From Methanolinea sp. (GTDB lineage: Archaea; Halobacteriota; Methanomicrobia; Methanomicrobiales; Methanospirillaceae), in contig JADFCY010000005.1 of assembly GCA_018263335.1 (NCBI GenBank), forward strand, positions 36,466 to 100,465: a stretch of DNA of 64,000 bases. Reading direction: 5' to 3'. The translations under genes and the position numbers were made by a program. Shown piece after piece: positions 52,558 through 62,671 of the stretch (its first letter is position 1; the number at the start of each line of letters is the position of its first letter). A model generated the notes under the pieces. It saw nothing but the letters and a program-made list of their open reading frames with translations, was not told the origin of the DNA and did not search any database.

Positions 52558-53430
52558 TCAGGTCTCGAGGAGTGTGTGCACGATCTCCCGGTACACGTGG
52601 GGGTATGCGGTATCCTCGCCGCCCTCAAGCGACGGGTTGTCGTTCACCTCGATGACGCAGGGGCCTGCCGGCCCCTCCTTGATGTCCACGCCGTAGAGCC
52701 CGTTGCCGATTGCCCTGCCGGCCCTGACCCCGAGGTCTATGACCGCGGGGGGGACCAAGGCGGGAGGGACGCTCTCTACCCCGCAGTAGACGACGTGGCC
52801 GTTTACCGAGTCCTGGATCTTGAAGGTCTGTGAAGGGATGATGTACTTGCACGCATACAGGAACCGTCCCCGGAGCACGCCTACCCGCCAGTCATACGTG
52901 CTCTCCACGTACTCCTGCGCCACGACCCAGTCCGAGAGCTTGAAGTATCGCCTGGCCACCTGGAGGAGCTCTCCTGGTCCCTGCACCTTCTCCACCCGGA
53001 GCGAGAACGAGGTGGAGGGCTCCTTGACCACGAGGGGAGACCCGAGCTCGTCGAAGACCTGGCGCGCCCTTTCATGGGTCAGTTCGCGGTACGAGAGGAA
53101 GAGCGTCCGCGGGATCTCGATCCCTTCCCGCAAGAGCGTTGCGTACATGTGCACCTTGTCCGAGCAGACCTGGATGGATTCCGGGTCATCGATCACGGGG
53201 ATGCCGGCGAACGCGGCCATCCGGGAGGCGACATACGTGATGTTCATCGGGTCCGTCCTGGCACGGATGAAGAGCCCGTCCACCTGGGGGATCTTGCGTA
53301 TGTCCACCGGGAAGATGAACTCGGCCGCGTGTCCCATCTCCTCGGCGGCGTCGCGGCAGCGGATCAGGGCATTGAGCTGTTCTGCGGACGAGAGGGTCTT
53401 TCTGTCCACGAATATGCCGAGGCGGCTCAT
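52558..53430 (-). CDS. RimK-type ATP-grasp ligase
   Basis: The 290-residue protein has the ATP-grasp pattern: VCSDKVHMYATLLREGIEIPRT, ATP-binding SPLVVKEPSTSFSLRVEKV, and metal-binding VIEVNDNPSLEGGEDT near the end. RimK-type enzymes add amino acids to a carboxyl end. I start at ATG 53430 (MSRLGIFVDRK), which overlaps the upstream gene by four bases; the longer ORF reads into that gene. The N-terminal RLAN domain usually fused to this enzyme is encoded by that upstream gene. Confidence 0.88.
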   Translation of the reverse strand: MSRLGIFVDRKTLSSAEQLNALIRCRDAAEEMGHAAEFIFPVDIRKIPQVDGLFIRARTDPMNITYVASRMAAFAGIPVIDDPESIQVCSDKVHMYATLLREGIEIPRTLFLSYRELTHERARQVFDELGSPLVVKEPSTSFSLRVEKVQGPGELLQVARRYFKLSDWVVAQEYVESTYDWRVGVLRGRFLYACKYIIPSQTFKIQDSVNGHVVYCGVESVPPALVPPAVIDLGVRAGRAIGNGLYGVDIKEGPAGPCVIEVNDNPSLEGGEDTAYPHVYREIVHTLLET

Positions 53431-54158
53431 AGGAAGACCTGGCCCGAGAGATAGGCGGAGAGGAGCTCTTTTTCTGCAGGCGCCAGCCTTGAATAGCGGA
53501 CAGGGCAGAGCGAGGAGAGCCTGAGGCCGGAAGGCCCGTCCAGGCAGATGATCTCCACCAGGGGGATCCAAAACGCCTCCCATATCCCCGCGGCCATCCC
53601 GGCCATCGCAGGGTCGGGAGAGGAGACGTTCCCGAATATGGAGACGGCCCTCCTTATCGTTGCCCCATCTTCAAGCCGCTGCGAACAGAATGGATACTTC
53701 CCGTTGTTGGTCACGTGCCTGATCAGTTCCCGGGCCGATTCGTCTTCGCGGAGTACCTCGAAGTGCGAGGTGCAGGCAAAGTAGTTGAGGCCGTAGATGA
53801 CCGCAGGCGCCTGGATGCACGACTGTGAGATGGCATACTCGGCGACTGGTATCCCCTCCATCCGGGCCCGCTCGAGGCACACGGGCACCACGAACGCATC
53901 GAGGATCGCCCGGGTGCCAGGCGCCACTTTCTCTCCCTGTGTCTCGTGCATGAGGATCGAGTAATACGCCTCGCTCTTGTAGGAGTAATTCTCCGAGACA
54001 AGGTACATCACTCCTTCCCGCACCACGGTATGGAGGCTCTCCCGGCAGAGGGCCAGGCCGCTCTTTGCCCGCGAGGGATCTCTTCGGCCCTGGGCGTTGG
54101 CCCTGGGGAGGGCCTCACCGGGCGCAGGCGGCTCGAGGAGGAGCTGCCCTTCGGGCAT
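53427..54158 (-). CDS. RLAN-domain (RimK-like ATP-grasp N-terminal) protein
   Basis: The roughly 243-residue protein has the block MYLVSENYSYKSEAYYSILM and GEKVAPGTRAILDAFVVPV, which fits the RLAN domain that precedes RimK-type ATP-grasp domains in fused proteins elsewhere. Here it is a separate gene and overlaps the ATP-grasp gene by four bases. ATG 54158 is preferred because CGGAGGTGT precedes it by eight bases; the track GTG at 54167 overlaps that site. Confidence 0.75.
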   Translation of the reverse strand: MPEGQLLLEPPAPGEALPRANAQGRRDPSRAKSGLALCRESLHTVVREGVMYLVSENYSYKSEAYYSILMHETQGEKVAPGTRAILDAFVVPVCLERARMEGIPVAEYAISQSCIQAPAVIYGLNYFACTSHFEVLREDESARELIRHVTNNGKYPFCSQRLEDGATIRRAVSIFGNVSSPDPAMAGMAAGIWEAFWIPLVEIICLDGPSGLRLSSLCPVRYSRLAPAEKELLSAYLSGQVFL

Positions 54159-54440
54159 CAGGAGCACACCTCCGCGCAGAGGTGAGCGTGGCGTCCAGGT
54201 GAGGGTGAGGTGTTCGAAAAACTGTCAGCGTGGACCCTATCATGAGGGTCATCGTCGTTCTCGTTCTCTGGTTCTGGCATGGGGAACCACGAGCCGCAGT
54301 GTATGCGGCTGAAGAGGTATTACTCAGGTGGTGTGACAGTCTTGCCTTAAAGGTTTGTGGTCGGCATGATGGTTGGGCGAAAAAAAGAGGTGAATTCTGC
54401 CCGCATCCGCATGGGAAGCGGCCCCGCTTCTCCACCCGCG
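54159..54440. promoter_or_regulatory. Long leader of the amidoligase operon with two hairpins
   Basis: The spacer between the operon and phoU has no supported gene. Reading on the minus strand, CAAACCTTTAAGGCAAG (about 54345) is TATA-like. Hairpins with arms AGCCGC/GCGGCT and GGACCCTATCATGAGGGTC occur between it and the ATG. A long structured leader may regulate the operon, but the box is a guess. Confidence 0.35.
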
Positions 54441-55097
54441 TCACTTGATCTCGATCCGCTCACCCGTCACCATGTAATGGACTTTCTCGGCGATCTTGCA
54501 GGAGTGATCCGCGCACCGCTCCAGGTAGCGGGCGACCATCAGGTAGTTCATGCACCGGGTGATCGTCCGCGGCTCTTCCATCATGTAGGTGATCCCCTCA
54601 CGAAAGATAGTATGGCGCAGCGCATCCACGACGTCGTCGCGCTCGGAGTGGTGCCGGATGTATTGGAGGTCCCCTGTCTCGTAGGCCCGCAGGGAGTCGT
54701 CGATCATCGAGATGACGAGGCCTGCCATGTGCGGGATCGAGAGGCCGGTTGCAAGGTCGCTTGCCCGGGCGTCCGTGGTGGCGATGACGACATTTGCGAT
54801 ATCCTTGCCATAGCGGCCGATCCGCTCGGCAGAGGCAATCACCTTCAACGCACAGGCAACCGCCCGCATGTCCCTTGCCACCGGCTGGTAGAGGGCGATC
54901 ATCCGGTAGACCTCCTCCTCCAGGGCATCGTTCTGTGACGAAAGCGCCCCTTTCCTGCCCTTCACGTCGCCTGCAAGGGCCACGTCCTGAGTCCTCAGTG
55001 CCTCGACTGCATCACGAAGCATCCCTTCTGCAAAGAGCCCCATCGCGAGTACTTTTCTCTGCATCTCTGCCATCTCTTCGTGGAACTTGTCGGTCAT
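54441..55097 (-). CDS. phoU: Phosphate regulator PhoU
   Basis: The 218-residue protein is helical with the two PhoU motifs: ASAERIGRYGKDIAN and ARYLERCADHSCKIAEKV. PhoU links phosphate transport and signalling. ATG 55097 is preceded by GGTGAT six bases away, which sets the start. It is 11 bases downstream of pstB, so it ends the pst operon. Confidence 0.94.
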   Translation of the reverse strand: MTDKFHEEMAEMQRKVLAMGLFAEGMLRDAVEALRTQDVALAGDVKGRKGALSSQNDALEEEVYRMIALYQPVARDMRAVACALKVIASAERIGRYGKDIANVVIATTDARASDLATGLSIPHMAGLVISMIDDSLRAYETGDLQYIRHHSERDDVVDALRHTIFREGITYMMEEPRTITRCMNYLMVARYLERCADHSCKIAEKVHYMVTGERIEIK

Positions 55098-55108
55098 ATC
55101 CGCATCAC

Positions 55109-55870
<762 letters not shown>

Positions 55871-55884
55871 GGTCTTGCTGTCGC

Positions 55885-57837
55885 CTAGTTCTTCTGGGAT
55901 TTCGTGCGTATCAGGATGGCCACCGAGTAGATCAGGACCACCAGGATCAGCAGCACCAGTGCGGTCGCATACTTGTTCGTGTCCGCGCCCGGCACGTTCG
56001 TCGCGAGGATGTAAAGGTGGTAGGGGAGCGCCATCACCGGCTCAAAGAGCGACGAGGGGAGGAACCGCTGGGAGAAGACGGCTGCGGTGAAGAGGATGGG
56101 GGCGGTCTCGCCCGCAGCCCTCCCGATCGAGAGGATTGCGCCCGTGATGATCCCCGGGATTGCGGGCGGGATCACCACGCGGGAGATCGTCTGCCACCGG
56201 GTTGCGCCGAGTGCAAAACTTCCTTCCCTGAGTGCAAGGGGGACGTTCTTCAGGGACTCTTCAGTGGTCCGGATGATGGTCGGGAGCACCATCAGCGCAA
56301 GCGTCACCTGTCCGGCGATCAGGGAGACCCCAAAGCCCAGGGACAGGACGAGAAACGCGAACCCGAAGAGCCCGAAGACAATCGACGGAGTGCCGTTGAG
56401 AAGGTCGGTTCCGGTGCGGATTGTCCGCGTGAGCCTCCCCTCCCTGGTGTACTCGGTAAGGTAAATGGCCGCGCCGATCCCCAGGGGGAGGGCGATTGCA
56501 ATTGCGCCGGCCACGAGGTACAGTGTCCCCACAAGGGCAGGGAATATGCCGCCGGCCCGACCCAGGTTCCGGGGAGGCTCGGTGAGGAACTCCCAGGTCA
56601 GGCCCGGGAGGCCATTGATGATGATATCGGAGAGAATGATGGCGAGGATCGCGATCACCGCCAGGGTTGAGGCCAGGAGGAGGGTGAACGCGACCTTCTG
56701 CGCGATCTTTGGGGTGACCCTTGCCTTCAGGCGCCAGAGGCAATACCCCATGAGCGCAACGCCAAAGTAGCCGGGCACTCCCGCAATGGGAAGTCCCAGG
56801 AGGGCTACGATCGCGATCAGGACATAAGGCCTGAGAGGTTCGAGCCGTGAAGAGAGTGAACTTCGCTCTTTTGGGAGGGCCCCCTCTGTCCTGCAGGACA
56901 GGACATTCGGTGCGTTCTGCTGCCGTATCCGTGCAAGGATGAAGGTCGCGGCGAGGTTCACGAGGAGTGTGATCACGAGCAGCACCACCGCGACTCCGAA
57001 GAGCGCATGGTAGTGCGCGCTGCCGATGGCAACCTCCCCCATCTCGATCCCGAGTGTCCCGGTCAGGGTCCTGACAGGCGAGAGGACGTTCCAGAGGGGG
57101 TCGGGGATGATGGCGGCGTTTCCTGTCACCATCAGGACCGCCATGGTCTCTCCTATCGCCCTCCCCATGCCGAGGATGACCGCGGCAGTGATCCCCGAGA
57201 CTGCCGAGGGGACGACAACCCTGGATATGGTCTGCCACCTCGTGGCACCGAGCGCGAGGCTGCCCTCCCGGAACTCGCGGGGGACCGAGGTGATGGCATC
57301 CTCGGAGACGCTGATGATGGTGGGAAGCGACATGATCCCGAGCAGGAGGGAACCCGCAAGCCATGACTCCCCCGACGGGACGCCGAAGGTGACCCGTATC
57401 CAGTCGGTGAGCACGATCAGGCCGAAGAACCCGTACACGACGGAAGGGATCCCTGCAAGGAGCTCGATTGCGGGCTTGGCGATTGCTTTCACGCGGGCGG
57501 GCGCAAGTTCCGCGATGTAGATTGCGCTCCCGATACCGAGAGGGACCGCCATCGCCATTGCCCCTGCCATCACGAGCAGCGTGCCTGCAATCAGCGGGAG
57601 GATCCCGTAGAGGGGGGGAGTGCCAGTGGGGTTCCATACCGTTCCGGTGAGTATCTCCAAAAATCCGGCCTGGACGAAGATCGGGAACCCGTCAATTAAG
57701 AGGAACGCGAGGATGAAGAGGATGACTGCGACAGAAAAAATGGCGCAGGCAAACCAGAGGAGCCTGATGATACCTTCCTTTGCCCGCCCCACCCGCCCGT
57801 GGCGGAATACCCCCGTGGACTGTTCGGGCACGGTCAT
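55885..57837 (-). CDS. Fused phosphate permease PstC-PstA
   Basis: The 650-residue frame contains two ABC permease halves. The first ends with the EAA loop [19 protein letters not shown] and GMGRAIGET (about residues 197-231) and matches PstC. The second has [19 protein letters not shown] and GRAAGETAP near residue 560-600 and matches PstA. They are joined by about 30 hydrophilic residues (near 305-335). Most organisms encode these as two genes. It lies between pstS and pstB. Confidence 0.93.
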   Translation of the reverse strand: MTVPEQSTGVFRHGRVGRAKEGIIRLLWFACAIFSVAVILFILAFLLIDGFPIFVQAGFLEILTGTVWNPTGTPPLYGILPLIAGTLLVMAGAMAMAVPLGIGSAIYIAELAPARVKAIAKPAIELLAGIPSVVYGFFGLIVLTDWIRVTFGVPSGESWLAGSLLLGIMSLPTIISVSEDAITSVPREFREGSLALGATRWQTISRVVVPSAVSGITAAVILGMGRAIGETMAVLMVTGNAAIIPDPLWNVLSPVRTLTGTLGIEMGEVAIGSAHYHALFGVAVVLLVITLLVNLAATFILARIRQQNAPNVLSCRTEGALPKERSSLSSRLEPLRPYVLIAIVALLGLPIAGVPGYFGVALMGYCLWRLKARVTPKIAQKVAFTLLLASTLAVIAILAIILSDIIINGLPGLTWEFLTEPPRNLGRAGGIFPALVGTLYLVAGAIAIALPLGIGAAIYLTEYTREGRLTRTIRTGTDLLNGTPSIVFGLFGFAFLVLSLGFGVSLIAGQVTLALMVLPTIIRTTEESLKNVPLALREGSFALGATRWQTISRVVIPPAIPGIITGAILSIGRAAGETAPILFTAAVFSQRFLPSSLFEPVMALPYHLYILATNVPGADTNKYATALVLLILVVLIYSVAILIRTKSQKN

Positions 57838-57877
57838 GGCGTATCCTTAAAAAAAAGAGAGGCGAGGGTTCATGGCC

Positions 57878-58747
57878 CTACACCAGGGGGACGAATCCCT
57901 CTTTTACAAGGATCGCCTGGCCGGAAGGCCCGGAGAGGAACGCAAGGTAGTCCTTTGCAAGCCCTGACGCCTCCCCCTTCGTGACCATGAGGAGCGGCCT
58001 TGCGATGGGGTACTTCCCTGAAAGGACATTTTCTACGGTAGGCTCGACGGGTGAGCCGGAGACCATGATCGGGAGGGCTCTTATGGCCCCGTCCACGTAG
58101 CCGAGCCCGACATACCCGATCGCGCCAGGAGTCTGCATGACCGTCTGCTTCACGGCACCGTTTGAGTTCTTCTCAAGCTGTGTCGGCACGAAGTCCTCCT
58201 TCTGCATGACCTTCTCGTGGAAGAACTCCCGGGTGCCGGACGCACTGTCCCGTCCCACTACGACTATCGGAAGGTCGGGCCCGCCGAGTTCCTTCCAGTT
58301 GGTGAAAGCCCCCTGGTACGCGCCCTTCACCTGGTCGAGGGAGAGTGGCCCGACAGTGTTGCCGGGGTGCACAATGACCGCAATTCCGTCATTTCCGATT
58401 ACCGTGGCCACGAGGTCGGGATACCTGGTCTTCTCCTCGGATTTCAGGTCGCGGGAAGACATCCCGATGCCGGCGGTGCCCTCGCCAACGGACTGGATGC
58501 CTACGCTGGAGCCGCCACCGCTGACGCGGATGTCGACATCCCCATGGGTATTCATGTAGGCGTCGGCTGCGGCCTGGGCGACGGGCAGCACGGTGGTGGA
58601 CCCGGTGATGGTGAGAGACTCGATCTTCTGTCCATGGGCCCGCGGGCCCTCTCCTCCCGGCTGCGTGCAGCCGCATACCACGAGCGCAGCCGCAAGGATC
58701 ACCGCGAGAACGGTGGCAGACAACATCCTGGTGCGTGAATCAGGCAT
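57878..58747 (-). CDS. pstS: Phosphate-binding lipoprotein PstS
   Basis: The 289-residue protein has a hydrophobic signal ending in the lipobox-like VVCGC, then ITGSTTVLPVAQAAADAY and RVSGGGSSVGIQSV, which form the phosphate pocket, and VVGRDSASGTREFF. It captures phosphate outside the membrane. It lies 40 bases from the fused permease. The divergent AbrB-PhoU regulator starts 119 bases away. Confidence 0.95.
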   Translation of the reverse strand: MPDSRTRMLSATVLAVILAAALVVCGCTQPGGEGPRAHGQKIESLTITGSTTVLPVAQAAADAYMNTHGDVDIRVSGGGSSVGIQSVGEGTAGIGMSSRDLKSEEKTRYPDLVATVIGNDGIAVIVHPGNTVGPLSLDQVKGAYQGAFTNWKELGGPDLPIVVVGRDSASGTREFFHEKVMQKEDFVPTQLEKNSNGAVKQTVMQTPGAIGYVGLGYVDGAIRALPIMVSGSPVEPTVENVLSGKYPIARPLLMVTKGEASGLAKDYLAFLSGPSGQAILVKEGFVPLV

Positions 58748-58798
58748 AGTGTTCGAAGAGAACGTTCGCTCGGTTCTGGTTTACCCTTTTTCGATGGA

Positions 58799-58826
58799 GA
58801 CTATATGTATATATATAATATATTGT
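58799..58826. promoter_or_regulatory. Shared AT-rich promoter of pstS and the AbrB-PhoU regulator
   Basis: The run GACTATATGTATATATATAATATATTG can hold TATA boxes for both directions: minus-strand pstS about 55 bases away and plus-strand regulator about 50 bases away. The regulator has a DNA-binding domain and could act here. Inferred from base composition. Confidence 0.55.
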
Positions 58827-58866
58827 GAGGCATAGAGGAGTATAGAAAAGAGGCAAGTTCAGAGCC

Positions 58867-59874
58867 ATGGAGATTCGAAAGGTACAGGTCACCGGGGGGT
58901 CCTCGTTTGTGATCACCCTTCCCAAGGAGTGGGCAGAGAAGCAGCAGGTCAAGAAGAACGATCCCCTCGGCCTCGTGACGCAGCCGGATGGGACTCTCCT
59001 CGTAACGCGGGACCTCTCCGAGACCCCTGCCCAGCGCTCAAAGACTTTTGATGTGACCGCGATCAACGACCCCACATTCCTCTTCCGGCTCCTGATCGGC
59101 TGCTACATTGCAGGCTACACCTCGATTGCGATCACGTCAAAGCACCGCCTGCCGGCCTCGATCCGGATGGTCGTAAGGGAGTTCACCCAGATGACGATAG
59201 GCCCCGAGGTGGTGGAAGAGACAGACTCGTCGGTGCTCCTCAAGGACCTCCTGAACCCTGCGGAGATGCCGTTTGAGAACACCATCAAGCGCATGTACGT
59301 GATCGTCAAGAACATGTACATGGACGCCCTGACGGTGCTTGAGTCGGGAAACGGGGCCCTCGCACACGACGTGATTGCACGGGACAACGACGTGGACCGC
59401 CTTCACTGGCTGGTGGCACGGCAGACAAACATCATCCTCAAGAACGCAAGCCTCGCAAGGAAGATGGGGGTTTCCCCCTCCAGCGTCGTGAACACCTACA
59501 TCATCAGCAGGATCATCGAGCGGATCGGGGACCACGCGGTCAGGTACGTCGAGCAGGCCCAGAAGATCCCGCCGGGAAGCCTTGGCCCGGAACTCTCCGA
59601 CGCGGTGCGAAAGGCCGCGGCACACTCCCTCTCCATCTTCGACCGGAGCATCGTCTCGTTCTTCAAGGCCGATATCAGGGAGTCTCATGCAAACATCGAG
59701 CAGGTGGAGGTCCTGGAGAGGCTCTGCCAGGATATCACCTCACACTCGATGGACCATCCCCCCGGGGTCGCGGTGCCCCTCCGGTATATCGCCGAGAGCA
59801 TCCGCCGGGCCGGCGAATATGCCGGGGACATCTCCGAGAATGTGATCAACGTGCTGGTGGAAGACAGGATCTGA
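58867..59874 (+). CDS. AbrB-PhoU phosphate uptake regulator
   Basis: The 335-residue protein has an N-terminal AbrB/SpoVT-like DNA-binding domain (RKVQVTGGSSFVITLPKEWAEKQQ) followed by PhoU-like helical repeats (NTYIISRIIERIGDHAVRYVEQ and ESIRRAGEYAGDISENV). It is divergent from pstS and shares its promoter region, so it is a likely regulator of the pst operon. Euryarchaea often have this fusion. Confidence 0.92.
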   Translation: MEIRKVQVTGGSSFVITLPKEWAEKQQVKKNDPLGLVTQPDGTLLVTRDLSETPAQRSKTFDVTAINDPTFLFRLLIGCYIAGYTSIAITSKHRLPASIRMVVREFTQMTIGPEVVEETDSSVLLKDLLNPAEMPFENTIKRMYVIVKNMYMDALTVLESGNGALAHDVIARDNDVDRLHWLVARQTNIILKNASLARKMGVSPSSVVNTYIISRIIERIGDHAVRYVEQAQKIPPGSLGPELSDAVRKAAAHSLSIFDRSIVSFFKADIRESHANIEQVEVLERLCQDITSHSMDHPPGVAVPLRYIAESIRRAGEYAGDISENVINVLVEDRI

Positions 59875-59949
59875 AATGGCCCGGCCACCCCGGTCACGGG
59901 CCAACCTATATTATCCCCTGCCTTCAACCTCACACGCGGGAGAGAGAGA

Positions 59950-60342
59950 ATGGAAGGGGGAGACCTGATCGAAGTGACCGATCGCACATGGGAGGACACG
60001 GTCGAAAGAAGCCAATTGCCGGTTCTGGTGATGTTCTACAGCCCTACCTGCCCCCATTGCAGGACGATGGAGCCGTACGTGCGGGAATTCGCACGCGAGT
60101 ACGGGAAGACTGTCCTCTTCGCACGCGTCGATATCACGTCGAGCCAGTGGACAGCAGAGCGATACGGCGTCCGAAGCACGCCGACGTTCAAGTTCTTCTG
60201 CAGCGGAAGACCGGTCTCTGACATGGTGGGGGCGGTTTACCCTGCACTCCTGAAGAAGATGATTGATGAACGGTTGAAAGATGGCCATGAGTGCCTGGCG
60301 CACTCGACTGAGATCAATTACGACGTCTCAGGGTACGCCTGA
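59950..60342 (+). CDS. Thioredoxin-like protein
   Basis: The 130-residue protein has a thioredoxin fold with the redox motif CPHC (residues 34-37) in VMFYSPTCPHCRTME and the cis-proline RSTPTFKFF. The CPHC motif is more oxidising than CGPC. The C-terminal 20 residues (ECLAHSTEINYDVSGYA) extend beyond the fold. It stands between phoU-type and surface-protein genes; its partner is unknown. Confidence 0.92.
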   Translation: MEGGDLIEVTDRTWEDTVERSQLPVLVMFYSPTCPHCRTMEPYVREFAREYGKTVLFARVDITSSQWTAERYGVRSTPTFKFFCSGRPVSDMVGAVYPALLKKMIDERLKDGHECLAHSTEINYDVSGYA

Positions 60343-60441
60343 ATACACGGTGAGTGCATCCTTGGCGGACCCGCGCGGCAGCGGGAAAGAGGGGCTTATG
60401 GGACACCGGGCTCCTCCACTGCCCTTGCAACCGTCTCAATA

Positions 60442-60452
60442 GGTATAAATAA
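60442..60452 (+). promoter_or_regulatory. TATA box of the surface-protein gene
   Basis: GTATAAATAAG lies about 30 bases before ATG 60480, so transcription starts near the start codon and the mRNA would have almost no leader. It also supports ATG 60480 over the track start at 60459. Confidence 0.65.
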
Positions 60453-60479
60453 GGCCATTTGCAAACTGTTGTTATTAAA

Positions 60480-61793
60480 ATGACGACAAAATTCCGGCAT
60501 CGCCCCCTCGTCACCCTCGTCATCTGCGCAGCACTCCTCCTTGTCCCTGCTCCTGCCCTGGCGGGCGTGGAATATCTCGGGGGGGAGCCGGTCATCACCG
60601 CGTCAATACAGGGACAAAACGAGTTTTTGCCCGGGAGCGATGCACTCCTCGTTGTCGAGATAGAGAACCGGGGAATCCCTGATTTCAAGCTGATCCCGCA
60701 GGAGCGGATCGCACCCGACGACCAGCCCTCGACCGCCAGGCTCGTCAGGGTCGGACTTGAGGCAGGGGACTCGCCATTCCTGGTGCAGACAGATCCCCAG
60801 ATGGCAGGGGACATCCCCGCGAACTCACGAGTGGAGGTGCCTTTCCAGGTCAAGGTTCTCCAGAATGCCACGGGCGGGACCTACACTCTCCCGCTCACGC
60901 TCCAGTATTCCTCCCTCTCTTTTGCCGAACAGCGCGGGACAGGGACAATGGCCTATGTTTACAAGGAAGGCCAGGCGAGAGTCCCGCTCCAGGTCAGGGT
61001 CACCCCCCGCGTCCGTATCGCGGTCGTCGACGTGCAGGCAGAGGAACTGACCGCAGGAAACGAGGGGTACATTGCGGTCACCCTCAGGAACGAGGGGTCC
61101 CTTGCAGGTAACGAGTGCACTGCACGGATACTGAGGCATCAGGAGAGCCCGGTGGTCCCGGTATCCGGCAGCGCATACATTGGCATGTATGGTCCGGGAT
61201 CAGAAGTCCAGGGCAGGTTCAAGGTTCGGATCGACGAGGGGGCCCAGGCCGCATCTTACCCGCTTGACATTGTGGTCGAGTATCTTGACCCCAATGGCGA
61301 TTCGGTCATCTCCGAGCCAGTCGTCATTGGTGTGCCGGTGCAGGGGGCAATCGAATTCGAGATCACTCCCGAAGAGTTCGCGATCCCGCGGGGCGGGACA
61401 GGAGAGATCGATATCACCTTCAGAAATATTGGCCCTGTGACGATCAGGAGCGCCCAGGCGCGGATCGTGGCCATCGATCCCTTCACTTCGACGAGGGACA
61501 CCGCGTCGCTTGGGGACCTTGCGCCAAATGAGGAGGCACTCGCACACTTCACCCTCTCGGTCGACAAGACCGCAACGGTGAAGGAATATGGACTTGATTC
61601 TGAAGTGAGATACCGCGATGCCCTTGACAACCGTCTCATATCCGACCCTGTGAAGGTCAGGGTCAGGGTGGTGGAGAGGACGGGGCCTGACATTATCCTC
61701 GCAAACCCCGTATACCTGAGCGTCATTGTGGTGATCCTGATCGGGGTTGGATACTACTTCCATACCCGCCGGAAGAAGGCCCGTTCCGAGTAA
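60480..61793 (+). CDS. CARDB/NEW3-like secreted surface protein with C-terminal TM anchor
   Basis: The 437-residue protein has a signal peptide (hydrophobic residues 10-28, ending ALAG) and repeated beta-sandwich domains of the CARDB/COG1361 type (LTAGNEGYIAVTLRNEGSLAGNE; AIPRGGTGEIDITFRNIGPVTIRS). A membrane segment comes near the end (VYLSVIVVILIGVGYYFH), with a basic tail. It probably sits on the cell surface. I start at ATG 60480 because of the TATA spacing. Confidence 0.85.
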   Translation: MTTKFRHRPLVTLVICAALLLVPAPALAGVEYLGGEPVITASIQGQNEFLPGSDALLVVEIENRGIPDFKLIPQERIAPDDQPSTARLVRVGLEAGDSPFLVQTDPQMAGDIPANSRVEVPFQVKVLQNATGGTYTLPLTLQYSSLSFAEQRGTGTMAYVYKEGQARVPLQVRVTPRVRIAVVDVQAEELTAGNEGYIAVTLRNEGSLAGNECTARILRHQESPVVPVSGSAYIGMYGPGSEVQGRFKVRIDEGAQAASYPLDIVVEYLDPNGDSVISEPVVIGVPVQGAIEFEITPEEFAIPRGGTGEIDITFRNIGPVTIRSAQARIVAIDPFTSTRDTASLGDLAPNEEALAHFTLSVDKTATVKEYGLDSEVRYRDALDNRLISDPVKVRVRVVERTGPDIILANPVYLSVIVVILIGVGYYFHTRRKKARSE

Positions 61794-61833
61794 TCCAACG
61801 CCTGGTGGGAATGCGAGAGCACTCCTCCTTATA

Positions 61834-61857
61834 ACCCCCTGTCGGGGGTATTTATTC
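61834..61857 (+). terminator. Hairpin terminator after the surface-protein gene
   Basis: ACCCCC-TGTC-GGGGGT followed by ATTTATT lies 40 bases after the surface-protein stop. It resembles a hairpin terminator with an AT-rich tail. The remaining 61860-61999 gap shows no gene or repeat. Confidence 0.55.
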
Positions 61858-61999
61858 CAAAGGTCAGAGCAGGGCGCCTGTTGGCGCCGACCCAATTTCC
61901 TCGAGTGTTCATGCCGCTGCCGTTCCACTCCAGAGTGAGGTGGAGAAAGAGTTGGGCCTGCAGGATGGATAAAAAAAATGAAATAGGGTGTTGCTGTTC

Positions 62000-62455
62000 T
62001 TACCAGCTCTCGGAGAACGCCGTGTTGACGTAGATGTCCTCGAGCCGGGTCTTGTGGCCCCGCTCCATGCTGGCGAGCTCCATGAACATATTCTTCTGCG
62101 CGGCGTCTTCGCTGTTTTTCGCAAGCGCCGTGTACATCTGCATGGCCTCGAGTTCCTTCTTGATGGCGACGACGAGGCCGTCGACCGGCTTCATGTCGGG
62201 GGTCAGCGCCGGGGTCTTGATGTTGTCCCCGACCTTGTAGTCCTTGGTCGCCGAGAACTTGAGGGACTTCACGTCCTTTGAGAGGAGGCCCTGAAGGAAC
62301 TCGCGGTGCTTGGTCTCTTCCCCTGCAAGCTCGAGGAAGAGCTTCTTGAGGTTTGCGTCTTTTACCTTGTCTGCAACCGTCTTGTAGAAGGTATAGGCTT
62401 CCACTTCGCGGTCTATGGCAGTAGCGATGATCTTTTTATATTCTTCTGGAGTCAT
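62000..62455 (-). CDS. Rubrerythrin-like diiron protein
   Basis: The 151-residue protein is a ferritin-like four-helix bundle with EXXH motifs: DREVEAYTFYKTVADKV, LAGEETKHREFLQ, IKKELEAMQMYTAL and LASMERGHKTRLED. It lacks the C-terminal rubredoxin. Such proteins detoxify peroxide in anaerobes. ATG 62455 is preceded by GGAGG; the track TTG at 62476 is less likely. Confidence 0.88.
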   Translation of the reverse strand: MTPEEYKKIIATAIDREVEAYTFYKTVADKVKDANLKKLFLELAGEETKHREFLQGLLSKDVKSLKFSATKDYKVGDNIKTPALTPDMKPVDGLVVAIKKELEAMQMYTALAKNSEDAAQKNMFMELASMERGHKTRLEDIYVNTAFSESW

Positions 62456-62671
62456 TCGAATCAAATCCTCCACCAATTGGATACTCCCTGTCCATATATA
62501 AGAGTGCGTTTCTTGCCATTCCTGGCGACTCTTTTTCGCTATTTATTGCTCATTCCCGCAAACGTGCGAATATTTTTCGATTTCTCAGGAAGCAACGTGC
62601 CGGGCTGAGGTAAAAGACCGGACGAGTGCTGGTGTTCTCTTAAAATGACCCGAAAAAAGAAAAAAGTGTGT

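Noticed and set aside
54115-54444. 109-codon minus-strand ORF upstream of the RLAN gene
   Set aside because: It overlaps the RLAN start and its Shine-Dalgarno, and its composition resembles a non-coding leader.
56261-57637. 458-codon frame inside the fused permease
   Set aside because: Rich in His, Arg and Asp with no domain; shadow of pstC-pstA.
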